Shown piece after piece: positions 27,659-36,067 of a stretch of 64,000 nucleotides of DNA. The position numbers were made by a program, and so were the translations under genes. The stretch spans positions 1 to 64,000 of the forward strand of contig NZ_SPQC01000001.1 in assembly GCF_004569295.1 (NCBI RefSeq). Direction: 5' to 3'. The notes beneath the pieces were generated by a model. It was not told the DNA's origin, made no database searches, and was given only the letters and a program-made list of their open reading frames with translations. Source of the DNA: Rothia nasimurium. Its GTDB lineage: Bacteria; Actinomycetota; Actinomycetes; Actinomycetales; Micrococcaceae. How positions within the stretch are numbered: position 1 is the stretch's first letter; every line of letters starts with the position of its first letter.

Positions 27659-28719
27659 TTTATCCTGAAGATCTCGAAGGTTGGAGTAAGTGGCAAGCTA
27701 ACGCTCATCCTATCCGTAGAGCTAAAGTTGCGATAAAGGAAGTGCCAGCCGGAGTACGCAATCACAGAGAGCTTTCTAACTTATCTACCTCTGTATCGGG
27801 TTATCTACATACAGTAGGTAAAACCCCTCAGACTCTTATTGCGCTTGACTCCACATCGCCCACCTCTTTAGGCTCGTTGGTACGACCAGCTCATTTCCTT
27901 TCAGCTGAATCGTATGCGGTGTGGGCTCCCGAGGACGTTACTGCCCACCTCTCTGAGGGTGAGTGGGCTGTTACCCGCTTAGATGAGGTCGAACTCTATA
28001 ATAAACTAGTTTCTCTCCGCCAGGTTCTTGCATTAGGGCACTACATGGCATGGGGCGGCGCGGCTTACCGGCTGGCCCAGCGTATGGGCGCTCGTTTCAT
28101 TACCGTCCAGCACGGTTTGCATACCCCCTATGCCCCGCCGTTGGCTCCTGGTACCCACCTTCTTGCTTTTAGCCAAGCTGATGCTGAGTTTTGGATATCA
28201 GGACGAGGCGACGTTACTTATGACGTAGTTGGGTCGCAACTTTTATGGGAATCTGCTCAGACCCCTCGTATAGATGATTCCGAAATAGCGGATTTACCTA
28301 TATTCCTGGGGCAGATGCATGGAGCCGAGCTTTCTCGACTTTCATATGCTCAAGCAGGATACAGATTCTGTAAGGAGACCGGGGCCCGTTACCGACCTCA
28401 CCCTAACGAAAAGGACAAACTGTCTGTACTTACCCATGCTTTATGGGACAAAGTGGGTATAGAGATTGACCGAGGTCGCGAGCCCCTAAACACGCTGACT
28501 AACCCTGTAGTATCAATTTTTTCTACAGGGGTACTTGAAGCGGCAATTAGGGGATTCCCGGCTTGGGTTTATCATCCCAATCCGCCTGCGTGGGTTAGAG
28601 AGTTTTGGGATAGGTACGGTCTTAGTCGGTGGGGAGAGGCTCCCACGCCAGCACCGGCTGTGCCTTCAAGGCCTCCAGCACAGACTATTGCACAATATTT
28701 AGAGGAGAAACTTAAATAG
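27649..28719 (+). CDS. HP-motif glycosyltransferase, candidate nonulosonate (CMP-sugar) transferase
   Basis: I do not recognise a named family with certainty. The 356-residue protein has Q-H-G at 154-156, R-P-H-P at 249-252 and S-T-G-V-L-E-A at 292-298. This order resembles bacterial polysialyltransferases and the KpsC/KpsS Kdo transferases, GT-B enzymes that use CMP-linked acidic sugars. The GTG start overlaps the previous stop and neuA begins immediately after this gene's stop, so it is cotranscribed with CMP-nonulosonate synthesis. A role in transferring the nonulosonic acid into the repeat unit is inferred. It could instead be another polysaccharide transferase of the same fold. Confidence 0.72.
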   Translation: MGLVYPEDLEGWSKWQANAHPIRRAKVAIKEVPAGVRNHRELSNLSTSVSGYLHTVGKTPQTLIALDSTSPTSLGSLVRPAHFLSAESYAVWAPEDVTAHLSEGEWAVTRLDEVELYNKLVSLRQVLALGHYMAWGGAAYRLAQRMGARFITVQHGLHTPYAPPLAPGTHLLAFSQADAEFWISGRGDVTYDVVGSQLLWESAQTPRIDDSEIADLPIFLGQMHGAELSRLSYAQAGYRFCKETGARYRPHPNEKDKLSVLTHALWDKVGIEIDRGREPLNTLTNPVVSIFSTGVLEAAIRGFPAWVYHPNPPAWVREFWDRYGLSRWGEAPTPAPAVPSRPPAQTIAQYLEEKLK

Positions 28720-29439
28720 ATGCGCGTTCTATGCGTGATACCCGTTCGCGGCGGGTCTAAGGGAATTCCGCGCAAGAATCTCAAACCTATTGCGGGTAAA
28801 CCCCTCGTTGCCTGGACCATCGAACAGGCCCTTGCTGCAAAGGCTGAGCTAGATGGCGAGCACCTGGTTGACGTGGTGGTATCAACGGATGACGCTGAGC
28901 TAGCTGGTATTGCACGCCAGCACGGGGCAGAAGTACCCTTCATGCGCCCGGCTCACCTGGCGGAAGACACCACCGCCACCGAACCGGTGATTGAGCACGC
29001 TATCGAGTTCTATACAGCGGAGGGCAAGCGTCCGGACGCCGTCATGCTCCTGCAGGCGACCTCACCCGTCCGCCTACCCGGCACCCTGGCCCGTGCTATC
29101 CGCCAGTTCGCTGCCTCTGCATCAGATTCCATGGTGGGTGTCATCCCTATCGGCCCCTTCATCTGGGCTGCCACCGAGCCTCCCATTGCCCAGTACGAGG
29201 TCATGGCCCGCCCCCGCCGTCAGGAACTCACCCGTGAGACCTTCCGGTACCGCGAAAACGGCTCCATGTACATCACCAAGACCGAACTCTACGAAACCCT
29301 GCACAACCGACTGGGCGGCAACATCGAGCTCTTCATGCTTGATGAAGTTGAAGGCGTAGATATTGACGCCCCCATCGACTTCTCCGTCGCAGAACACCAG
29401 CTGCTCATCACACTCGCATCAGAAGAAAACGAAGGCTAA
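28720..29439 (+). CDS. neuA: Acylneuraminate (nonulosonate) cytidylyltransferase
   Basis: Activates a nonulosonic acid with CTP to the CMP-sugar. The 239-residue product starts V-I-P-V-R-G-G-S-K-G-I-P-R-K-N-L, the P-loop-like motif of NeuA, and contains L-Q-A-T-S-P-V-R and R-Y-R-E-N-G-S-M-Y-I-T, also diagnostic, followed by D-I-D-A-P-I-D-F. Substrate may be Neu5Ac, legionaminate or pseudaminate. It is GC-rich, unlike the glycosyltransferase genes around it. Five bases separate it from the neuB-like fusion. Confidence 0.93.
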   Translation: MRVLCVIPVRGGSKGIPRKNLKPIAGKPLVAWTIEQALAAKAELDGEHLVDVVVSTDDAELAGIARQHGAEVPFMRPAHLAEDTTATEPVIEHAIEFYTAEGKRPDAVMLLQATSPVRLPGTLARAIRQFAASASDSMVGVIPIGPFIWAATEPPIAQYEVMARPRRQELTRETFRYRENGSMYITKTELYETLHNRLGGNIELFMLDEVEGVDIDAPIDFSVAEHQLLITLASEENEG

Positions 29440-29444
29440 AAACC

Positions 29445-31688
29445 ATGATTATCGAACGTAATATCACCGCCTACATCGTTTTCTCTGAGGACCCGGTACT
29501 CACCGCCCTGCAGAAGATTTCTGCTAACGGGCAGCGCATTATCTTCCTGGTCAACGAATCGGGTGTGCTTAAGGGATCCCTGTCAGACGGCGACTTCCGC
29601 CGCTGGCTCATCGCTAACCCCACCGCGTCCCTCGAAACTAGTGCCCTCGAGGTAGCTAACCAGGGCGTTAAGACCGCCCCTATTGGTTCAGAGCCCGCAG
29701 ACCTCCAGGGCGAGTTTGCCAAGGGTATTAGCCACCTTCCCCTGGTAGATGAACGCGGCCACCTGGTTGCTATCGCCATGGACGAGCAGAACGTGCTGCG
29801 TATCGGCCGCACCGAAATCACCGAAGACTCACCCACCTTCATTATTGCCGAAATCGGCAACAACCACCAGGGTGACGTTGACCTGGCAAAGCGTCTGGTT
29901 GACCTGGCTGTTGATACCGGTGCAGACGCCGTTAAGTTCCAGCTACGTGACATGGACGCCCTCTACCGCCAGAAGGGCTCAAAGTCAGCCGGCGAAGACC
30001 TGGGCGTGCAGTACACCCTTGATCTGCTCTCTCGTTTCTCTCTGACCGTAGACCAGATGTACGAGGTCTTTGATCACGTCAAGCAGCATGATATGGACAT
30101 CATGTGTACCCCCTGGGACGGCCCCTCGGTCCAGGCCCTGGTTGACTACGGTATCCAGGGTCTCAAGGTCGCTTCTGCTGACCTAACCAACCACGAACTG
30201 TTGCGCGATATGGCATCCCGCGGTCTGCCCATGCTGGTCTCCACCGGTATGAGCCGCGAAGAAGAGATCCGCGAATCGGTGAACCTGCTGCGCTCCCTGG
30301 GCGCTTCTTACGCCCTGTTGCAGTGCCAATCCACCTACCCTGCGCCTTTCAAGGACGTCAACCTGGCCTACATGAACCGCCTGGCTGGAATCGGTCAGTG
30401 CCTGGTGGGCTACTCAGGCCACGAACGTGGCTACCATGTGCCCATCGCGGCTGTTGCCCGCGGTGCAAAGATTATTGAAAAGCACTTCACTGTCGATAAG
30501 ACCCTCGAAGGTAACGACCACACCGTCTCCCTGCTACCTGACGAGTTCAAGGCTATGGTGCAGCAGATTCGTGAAGTAGAGGAATCTATCGGTACTTCAG
30601 CCCCCCGCGAGGTTTCCACCGGCGAGCTGATGAACCGCGTCAACCTTGCTAAGTCGCTGGTTGCTACCCGCACCATTGCTAAAGGCGAGGTCGTGACCGA
30701 GGCGGACGTCGAGGTCAAGTCACCCGGCCGCGGCCTGCAGCCCAACTACCTGCCCCAGCTTCTGGGCCGCACCATGCAGCGTAAGGTCGAAGCCGGCACC
30801 TTCTTCTTCGAGGGCGACCTGAAGGACGACCTCGTGACCCGCCGCGACTTCAAGTTTGACCGCCCCTGGGGCCTGCCCGTTCGTTACCACGACTACAAGC
30901 CCCTGATTGAGGACGCCGAGCCTGACTTCCTGGAGTTCCACTTCTCCTATAAGGACCTTGAAGTCAACATCGATGAGGTCTTCGACCGTAAGCTCGACAT
31001 GTCCTTCACCACCCACCTGCCCGATCTCTTCGCCGGTGACTTTTTGGTAGACCTGGCCTCTCGCGACCAGGAAACCTGGGAACGCTCCATCGCAGAGGTC
31101 CAGCGCACCATAGACATCACCCGTGACCTGACCCGCTACTTCACCGTGGATGACGACCCGGTTATGGTCGTTACCATGGGTGGCTTCACCAAGGACGGCC
31201 ACATCGCACCGTCCGCTCGTGCCGACAAGTATGAGCGCATCGGCGAGGCCCTGGCCAAGCTCGACACTTCAGGCGTGCGCATCGCGGCCCAAACCCTGCC
31301 CCCCTATCCCTGGCTCATGGGCGGACAGCAGTACCACAACCTCTTCCTTGACCCCAAGGACACCGCTGACTTCTCCGACACCTACAACACCGCCCTCTGC
31401 CTAGACATCTCCCACACCATGCTGGCGGCCAACTTCCTCAAGATTCCTCTCTCTGAGGCCGTTGAACTGCTCGCCCCTCGCTCCATCCACCTGCACCTGG
31501 TAGACGGTATCGGTGTGGACGGCGAAGGCGTTCAGGTCGGTGAAGGCGACGTGGACTGGGCCGCGCTCGGTAAGCAGCTGCGCGAACTGACCCCCAAGTC
31601 CTCCTTCATTCCCGAAATCTGGCAGGGCCACGTCAACAACGGCGAAGGCTTCTTCACCGCACTCGATAGGCTCGAAAAGTGGCTGTAA
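29445..31688 (+). CDS. neuB: NeuB-type nonulosonic acid synthase fused to CBS, SAF and TIM-barrel domains
   Basis: Condenses phosphoenolpyruvate with a six-carbon sugar to make a nine-carbon nonulosonic acid. The 747-residue protein is about twice the length of plain NeuB. Domains in order: CBS pair, 1-120; NeuB barrel, about 128-385, with A-E-I-G-N-N-H-Q-G-D, G-Y-S-G-H-E and I-E-K-H-F-T; SAF/antifreeze-like domain, about 397-460, with S-P-G-R-G-L-Q-P; and a xylose-isomerase-like TIM barrel, about 468-747, with D-I-S-H and H-L-V-D-G. The last domain could isomerise or epimerise the sugar substrate and the CBS pair could bind a regulatory nucleotide; both are inferences. Related long NeuB proteins are known in other phyla. 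Confidence 0.9.
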   Translation: MIIERNITAYIVFSEDPVLTALQKISANGQRIIFLVNESGVLKGSLSDGDFRRWLIANPTASLETSALEVANQGVKTAPIGSEPADLQGEFAKGISHLPLVDERGHLVAIAMDEQNVLRIGRTEITEDSPTFIIAEIGNNHQGDVDLAKRLVDLAVDTGADAVKFQLRDMDALYRQKGSKSAGEDLGVQYTLDLLSRFSLTVDQMYEVFDHVKQHDMDIMCTPWDGPSVQALVDYGIQGLKVASADLTNHELLRDMASRGLPMLVSTGMSREEEIRESVNLLRSLGASYALLQCQSTYPAPFKDVNLAYMNRLAGIGQCLVGYSGHERGYHVPIAAVARGAKIIEKHFTVDKTLEGNDHTVSLLPDEFKAMVQQIREVEESIGTSAPREVSTGELMNRVNLAKSLVATRTIAKGEVVTEADVEVKSPGRGLQPNYLPQLLGRTMQRKVEAGTFFFEGDLKDDLVTRRDFKFDRPWGLPVRYHDYKPLIEDAEPDFLEFHFSYKDLEVNIDEVFDRKLDMSFTTHLPDLFAGDFLVDLASRDQETWERSIAEVQRTIDITRDLTRYFTVDDDPVMVVTMGGFTKDGHIAPSARADKYERIGEALAKLDTSGVRIAAQTLPPYPWLMGGQQYHNLFLDPKDTADFSDTYNTALCLDISHTMLAANFLKIPLSEAVELLAPRSIHLHLVDGIGVDGEGVQVGEGDVDWAALGKQLRELTPKSSFIPEIWQGHVNNGEGFFTALDRLEKWL

Positions 31689-32806
31689 ATTCCAGCCTGC
31701 CGGTAGCGCTGCACTGTGTTCCGGTACCCGAATTTGGCGGTGTAGCCCGGCATATCAGCGACCTCGCTGAGGCCGGGCTACCCGGCTATCACCTGATTAT
31801 TCTTTGCCCAGCAGGTGCTCTTTCAACGCGACTCAAGGAGCTGGGGGCGGACGTGCGCGAAGCTGACTTTGGTACGGACGCCGGGTTTGCGGCGTCCTTG
31901 CGTACGTTAGATATCCTCATTGATGACCTTAAACCGGCCATCGTCCACTCACACTTGGCCTATGCGGATGTAGTAGTAGCAGCTGTCGTCAACCTCCGGA
32001 AGGCCCGCAAACTTGTTCGCCGTGGAACCTATGTACCAACGCTGTTCACCACAGAGCACGGTATCGCAGGGGACGATGCGGTCTATCACGGCGCCTCTTG
32101 GCGCTCACGTCTGATGGAAACCGTGCACCGGGTACGTCTGTGGGGCACTGACGGGAAAATTGCTGTCTCGCGCTCAACCGCTGACCAGATGAGGCGGAAG
32201 TGGGGCGCTCGCGGTGTTGACACGGTGTATAACGGGATTGATGTTGTTGAAACCTTCGATGCTGTTGCCGCGCACCGTGTAGAGGCGGGGGAAGGGGCAC
32301 TACGTGTGCTGTCCCTATCGCGCCTGGCACCTGAGAAGGGGCTTGATATCTTGGTTGAGGCTTTTGCTCGGGTTCACGAGCAGGTACCGGGCGCAGCCTT
32401 GGAGATTGCCGGTGCTGGTGAACTAAAGGACGCTCTTACGCGACAGGTGGCAGAGCTTGGGCTTGAGAAAGCCGTAACCTTCCCCGGCTTCGTTGACCCC
32501 ATCGAGGCTATGGGCAGGGCGGACGTTCTGGTACAGCTTTCTGTCTGGGAAAACTGCTCTTATACCCTGCTGGACGCTAAGGCAGCAGGCCTGAATGTTG
32601 TTGCGACCGCTGTGGGCGGTAACCCGGAGATTCTTGACGGCTCTGAGCTGGTGCCCTCAATGAACCAAATGAATCGGAAGGCTGCTGTTGCAGCTGTTGC
32701 CCAGAAGATTCTGGAGGCTAAGGAGTCTTCTAACGAACCCTTGAACTGGGTGAGCACAACAGATATGGGGCAGCAAATAGCTGACTTGTATAGGAAGGCG
32801 GACTGA
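31679..32806 (+). CDS. GT4 family glycosyltransferase
   Basis: A 375-residue retaining GT-B enzyme. F-G-G-V-A-R-H-I near the N-terminus and L-S-R-L-A-P-E-K-G-L-D-I-L in the second domain, then W-E-N-C-S-Y-T-L-L-D-A-K-A-A-G (the EX7E position), are typical of GT4. The GTG start overlaps the neuB stop by 10 bases. Codon use is GC-rich like neuA/neuB and unlike the next gene. Likely adds one sugar of the repeat unit; specificity unknown. Confidence 0.9.
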   Translation: MAVNSSLPVALHCVPVPEFGGVARHISDLAEAGLPGYHLIILCPAGALSTRLKELGADVREADFGTDAGFAASLRTLDILIDDLKPAIVHSHLAYADVVVAAVVNLRKARKLVRRGTYVPTLFTTEHGIAGDDAVYHGASWRSRLMETVHRVRLWGTDGKIAVSRSTADQMRRKWGARGVDTVYNGIDVVETFDAVAAHRVEAGEGALRVLSLSRLAPEKGLDILVEAFARVHEQVPGAALEIAGAGELKDALTRQVAELGLEKAVTFPGFVDPIEAMGRADVLVQLSVWENCSYTLLDAKAAGLNVVATAVGGNPEILDGSELVPSMNQMNRKAAVAAVAQKILEAKESSNEPLNWVSTTDMGQQIADLYRKAD

Positions 32807-32807
32807 C

Positions 32808-34055
32808 ATGGCATTTGTTGGTGTAAGCGAGCAAGGCAAGCTTACCGTGGGTGAGAAAACCATGGGAGAGCTGGCCCGTGAAGCAAGCGAGCGAGCCAAA
32901 ACGGAGGCTTCACAGATACGACTGCCTGAGTTCTTAATGTTTGCATCACTAATTTATGGCCGGCATGTTCCAGGCATAGGGTTACCATTCAACCAACTTA
33001 TGGTGTTTGTGATTGTTGGTTATGCTGTCACCCGTAAGCCCGTCTTTGAGCTGAGCAAGTGGTCAAGACTTTTTGTGGTGCTCGGACTGTTACTGGCCTA
33101 TGTTGCAGTCGTATCTGTCTTTGCTGACCCTAGTGAATACGCGTCTGATTGGACAAGACGATTACTGCGTCTAGTTGCTATGACTGCGCTCATATATGTT
33201 ATTGCGGTTGGGCAAGTTCATTTACGATCAGCAATTCTTGGCTACTCAACAGCACTGCTTATTAATGCTGTGCTCTTTTTTGCTGGTTTGGCTCCAGACA
33301 CCTACGGAGGGTATCTCACAGGCTACCTAGGCGATAAGAACTATGCAGGGCTAGTCCATGCACTGTTTGCGTTGCTCATTATGACAGCCCTGATAAAACG
33401 CTGGCAGCAGATAACCGTACTTATCGTTTCGTCATTCTTGCTCTGGGAAACTGGATCGCGTACATCACTGGCCGCTCTTTTGTTTGCTTATTTATGGATT
33501 TTGCTTGCTCCACGATTGGTTCCGCTTGCAAAGGTGGCCTTGCTCGGTGTTTTTTGGTGGGCGATTGGCCTTATAACGGAGGACTTTGCGGATGCCGCGG
33601 TTTTTGGGGACCGAACAGGTACGGATATACTGCGTGCTCGGATTGATGAAATGTCCTGGGAAAAAGTTCAACAAACAGGTTTCTTTGGCCAGGGATTAGG
33701 TGAAGCCTACGTGTATGACTTTAAGGGAGAACGCACTTGGTTTTTCCATAACTCCTATTGGTCGGCTTTTGTAGAAGGCGGATGGATCTGGGCTATAGCT
33801 ATAGCATTAGTTACTCTCCTGATAGCGGTGCGCCCCTTAAACAAAAATGAGGGACAAAATTTTTACCAGTTTATTGGGCAAGGCCTTGGGGTTGCTCTAT
33901 TAATTTGTGCTTTGCGGCTGGGGGAGGTCTTCTATACTTTGCCCTGGGCTATCTGCATGGGATATGTTCTTCGCACGCTGGTGATGGCTGCCCAAGAAAA
34001 CCGACATTTACGTCTTTTTGGATACGATCAAGAGATTGCTAATCGGAAAATATAA
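32808..34055 (+). CDS. Wzy-type O-antigen polymerase/ligase
   Basis: A 415-residue protein with about ten to eleven hydrophobic segments and a long outside loop near 260-320 containing G-F-F-G-Q-G-L-G-E-A and F-F-H-N-S-Y-W-S-A-F-V-E-G-G, which matches the conserved G-x-G and H-N loop of Wzy_C/O-antigen ligase proteins. It would polymerise flipped repeat units. It begins two bases after the upstream GT4 stop. It is AT-richer than neuB. Polymerase rather than ligase is inferred from the Wzx and Wzc genes in the same island. Confidence 0.85.
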   Translation: MAFVGVSEQGKLTVGEKTMGELAREASERAKTEASQIRLPEFLMFASLIYGRHVPGIGLPFNQLMVFVIVGYAVTRKPVFELSKWSRLFVVLGLLLAYVAVVSVFADPSEYASDWTRRLLRLVAMTALIYVIAVGQVHLRSAILGYSTALLINAVLFFAGLAPDTYGGYLTGYLGDKNYAGLVHALFALLIMTALIKRWQQITVLIVSSFLLWETGSRTSLAALLFAYLWILLAPRLVPLAKVALLGVFWWAIGLITEDFADAAVFGDRTGTDILRARIDEMSWEKVQQTGFFGQGLGEAYVYDFKGERTWFFHNSYWSAFVEGGWIWAIAIALVTLLIAVRPLNKNEGQNFYQFIGQGLGVALLICALRLGEVFYTLPWAICMGYVLRTLVMAAQENRHLRLFGYDQEIANRKI

Positions 34056-34058
34056 ACT

Positions 34059-35099
34059 ATGGAAATTTATATAGCCTCTAATAATGGAGAAATTGGTGGG
34101 GGGGAAGTTATGCTTCTCCATCTTGCGCGGGCCGCTCGGTCTCTTGGTCATAAACCTGTAATTGTAGGTCCTAAGCAGCCAGCAGAACTTATCGAAGCTG
34201 CTCAGGATGAGGGCTTTCCTACTATCACAATACCTGCTGCTAACCGCAAAGCTTATATCGCGGGCTTACGAGCATGGCGTGTACGCAATAAACAAAAACT
34301 GCTGTGGTGCAATGGTTTAGTCCCCTCATTCGCAACAGCGGGTTTGGGGCAGCGTATAGTCCATCTGCATCAGATGCCTTCTGGGCTTCAACAACTTGCC
34401 ATGAAAGTAGCAATAAAAGGTGCGCAGGCGGTACTTGTTCCGAGCTCATTCATGGCTGATAGCATTCGCAATGCTCAAATATTTGAAAACTGGGTATCAG
34501 AAGTGCAGCCGGATACGCGCCACATGCCGACCCGCGGAAAGGTGCGCGTTGGATTCTTGGGTCGGGTATCTGAGATAAAAGGAACTGATCTTCTGGCTGA
34601 GGCTATTTTTCAGCTTAACCAGAATAAAGATTTATCATACGAATTAGTTCTGGGGGGTGAAAATAGATTTGTAAAAGAAGAAAGTAAAAGTAGGGTAGAT
34701 TCTGCTCTTGAAAAAATTAATGATCATGTAAGTTATCTGGGATGGGTGGAGCCAGAAGACTTTTTTAAAAAAGTAGATTGTGTCGTCATGCCTTCACAAT
34801 GGGAGGAACCTTTTGGCTTAGTTGCTGTGGAAGCTATGAGCGCTCGTATTCCTTTGCTGGTTACTCGTTCCGGAGCGCTACCTTCTATCGTAGGAGAAGA
34901 CTACCCTTGGATCCTTGAACGGGGGAGTAGTAAAGCTCTTGCAGAGGGAATCGGTAGTTTTACTGAGACTCTAATGGGCGAACAAGAAAAGTTAGATACA
35001 ATTCTCGGCAAAAGTTATTGGCGGTGGTATGAAAATTATTCACCCCAAGCAGGAAAAGAAAGACTCCGTATTCTGTTAGAAACATTCGAAAGAAGCTAA
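34059..35099 (+). CDS. GT4 family glycosyltransferase
   Basis: A 346-residue GT-B protein. G-G-G-E-V-M-L-L-H-L-A-R-A-A marks the acceptor domain; V-G-F-L-G-R-V-S-E-I-K-G-T-D and W-E-E-P-F-G-L-V-A-V-E-A-M mark the donor-binding domain with the EX7E pair. It lies three bases after the Wzy gene and is AT-rich. One of the repeat-unit transferases; sugar unknown. Confidence 0.9.
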   Translation: MEIYIASNNGEIGGGEVMLLHLARAARSLGHKPVIVGPKQPAELIEAAQDEGFPTITIPAANRKAYIAGLRAWRVRNKQKLLWCNGLVPSFATAGLGQRIVHLHQMPSGLQQLAMKVAIKGAQAVLVPSSFMADSIRNAQIFENWVSEVQPDTRHMPTRGKVRVGFLGRVSEIKGTDLLAEAIFQLNQNKDLSYELVLGGENRFVKEESKSRVDSALEKINDHVSYLGWVEPEDFFKKVDCVVMPSQWEEPFGLVAVEAMSARIPLLVTRSGALPSIVGEDYPWILERGSSKALAEGIGSFTETLMGEQEKLDTILGKSYWRWYENYSPQAGKERLRILLETFERS

Positions 35100-35106
35100 T
35101 CGAAAT

Positions 35107-36051
35107 ATGAGCACTTACTCAGCTGCTGTTATTATACCTACGAGGGGTGGAGCTGCTAAGCTGCATTACCCTCTCACTGCCCTAGAACAGCAGACAGAAA
35201 AAGACTTCCAGGTCATTGTAGTCATCGACGGCGATATTGATCAATCAGCTGATGTTGTCCAAAGCTATATCAATCGTGGGTTCCTTAACCTTTCTATGAT
35301 TGTCTTTGAAGAAAATCATGGGCGGGTAGCTGCGCTCAATGCAGGTCATCGGGCTGCTGATGCAGATGTTCTTATCAGATGCGACGATGATATTGAGATG
35401 AAACCTAACTACGTTGCCACGCATCTTTCATACCATAAGGAAAAGCCTAACCGAGCTGTGATGGGACTGGTGCATAACCTCTACCCAGATACACCACACG
35501 CGCGAGCCTATGGTTATTTCCGAGATCAGAAATTTCGCGAAGATGCGTATTTAACCCCTCAAAGTAATCACTGGAAGTTCTGGGCTGCCAATTGCTCTAT
35601 GCCAGCAAATCTATACAGTCAGGTAGGAGGGTACGACCCTCGCTATCGTCTCTACGGCTTCGAAGATGTCGATATGGGGAAGATGCTTAAAGACGTAGGG
35701 GCAGAATTCGTTCTCGCTTACGATTTAGAGGTTAAGCATCATATTGCTGCTACTACAACAGCTGGAAAAGCTCGACGTGCGCTATTCTCCGGCGCAGCAC
35801 GTAATATTTTTCTAGAAAAGCATGGCTTTGACTCTCTTCCGGCTGTAGAATCTAACGGCTTATGGGGGGGTGCGGTTAAAGCACTTGCCAAGATATCTAC
35901 AGAGACTAGCGTAAAATATATGGGTAATGCTGTAGATTCAGTAGCTGAAAAAATACCTGCCGCCATCGCAGAAAAACTTATTTCTCTCGTTGTAGAATCA
36001 GCAAGCTACGCAGGTGCTACATACCCATACCGTGCACAGAAAACCTTCTAA
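35107..36051 (+). CDS. GT2 family glycosyltransferase
   Basis: A 314-residue GT-A enzyme. It starts A-A-V-I-I-P-T-R-G-G, has V-I-D-G-D-I-D and the metal-binding run R-C-D-D-D-I-E-M-K-P, then G-F-E-D-V-D-M-G-K-M near the end of the catalytic domain. Inverting transfer within repeat-unit assembly is expected. It follows the previous GT4 by seven bases; the ribosome-binding site is weak (TCGAAAT). AT-rich. The C-terminal 60 residues are of uncertain function. Confidence 0.88.
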   Translation: MSTYSAAVIIPTRGGAAKLHYPLTALEQQTEKDFQVIVVIDGDIDQSADVVQSYINRGFLNLSMIVFEENHGRVAALNAGHRAADADVLIRCDDDIEMKPNYVATHLSYHKEKPNRAVMGLVHNLYPDTPHARAYGYFRDQKFREDAYLTPQSNHWKFWAANCSMPANLYSQVGGYDPRYRLYGFEDVDMGKMLKDVGAEFVLAYDLEVKHHIAATTTAGKARRALFSGAARNIFLEKHGFDSLPAVESNGLWGGAVKALAKISTETSVKYMGNAVDSVAEKIPAAIAEKLISLVVESASYAGATYPYRAQKTF

Positions 36052-36067
36052 TCGAAAGAGCTGCCCG

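Noticed and set aside
32046-32330. Opposite-strand open frames inside GC-rich genes
   Set aside because: They lack start context and recognisable motifs and are shadows of high third-position GC in real genes.
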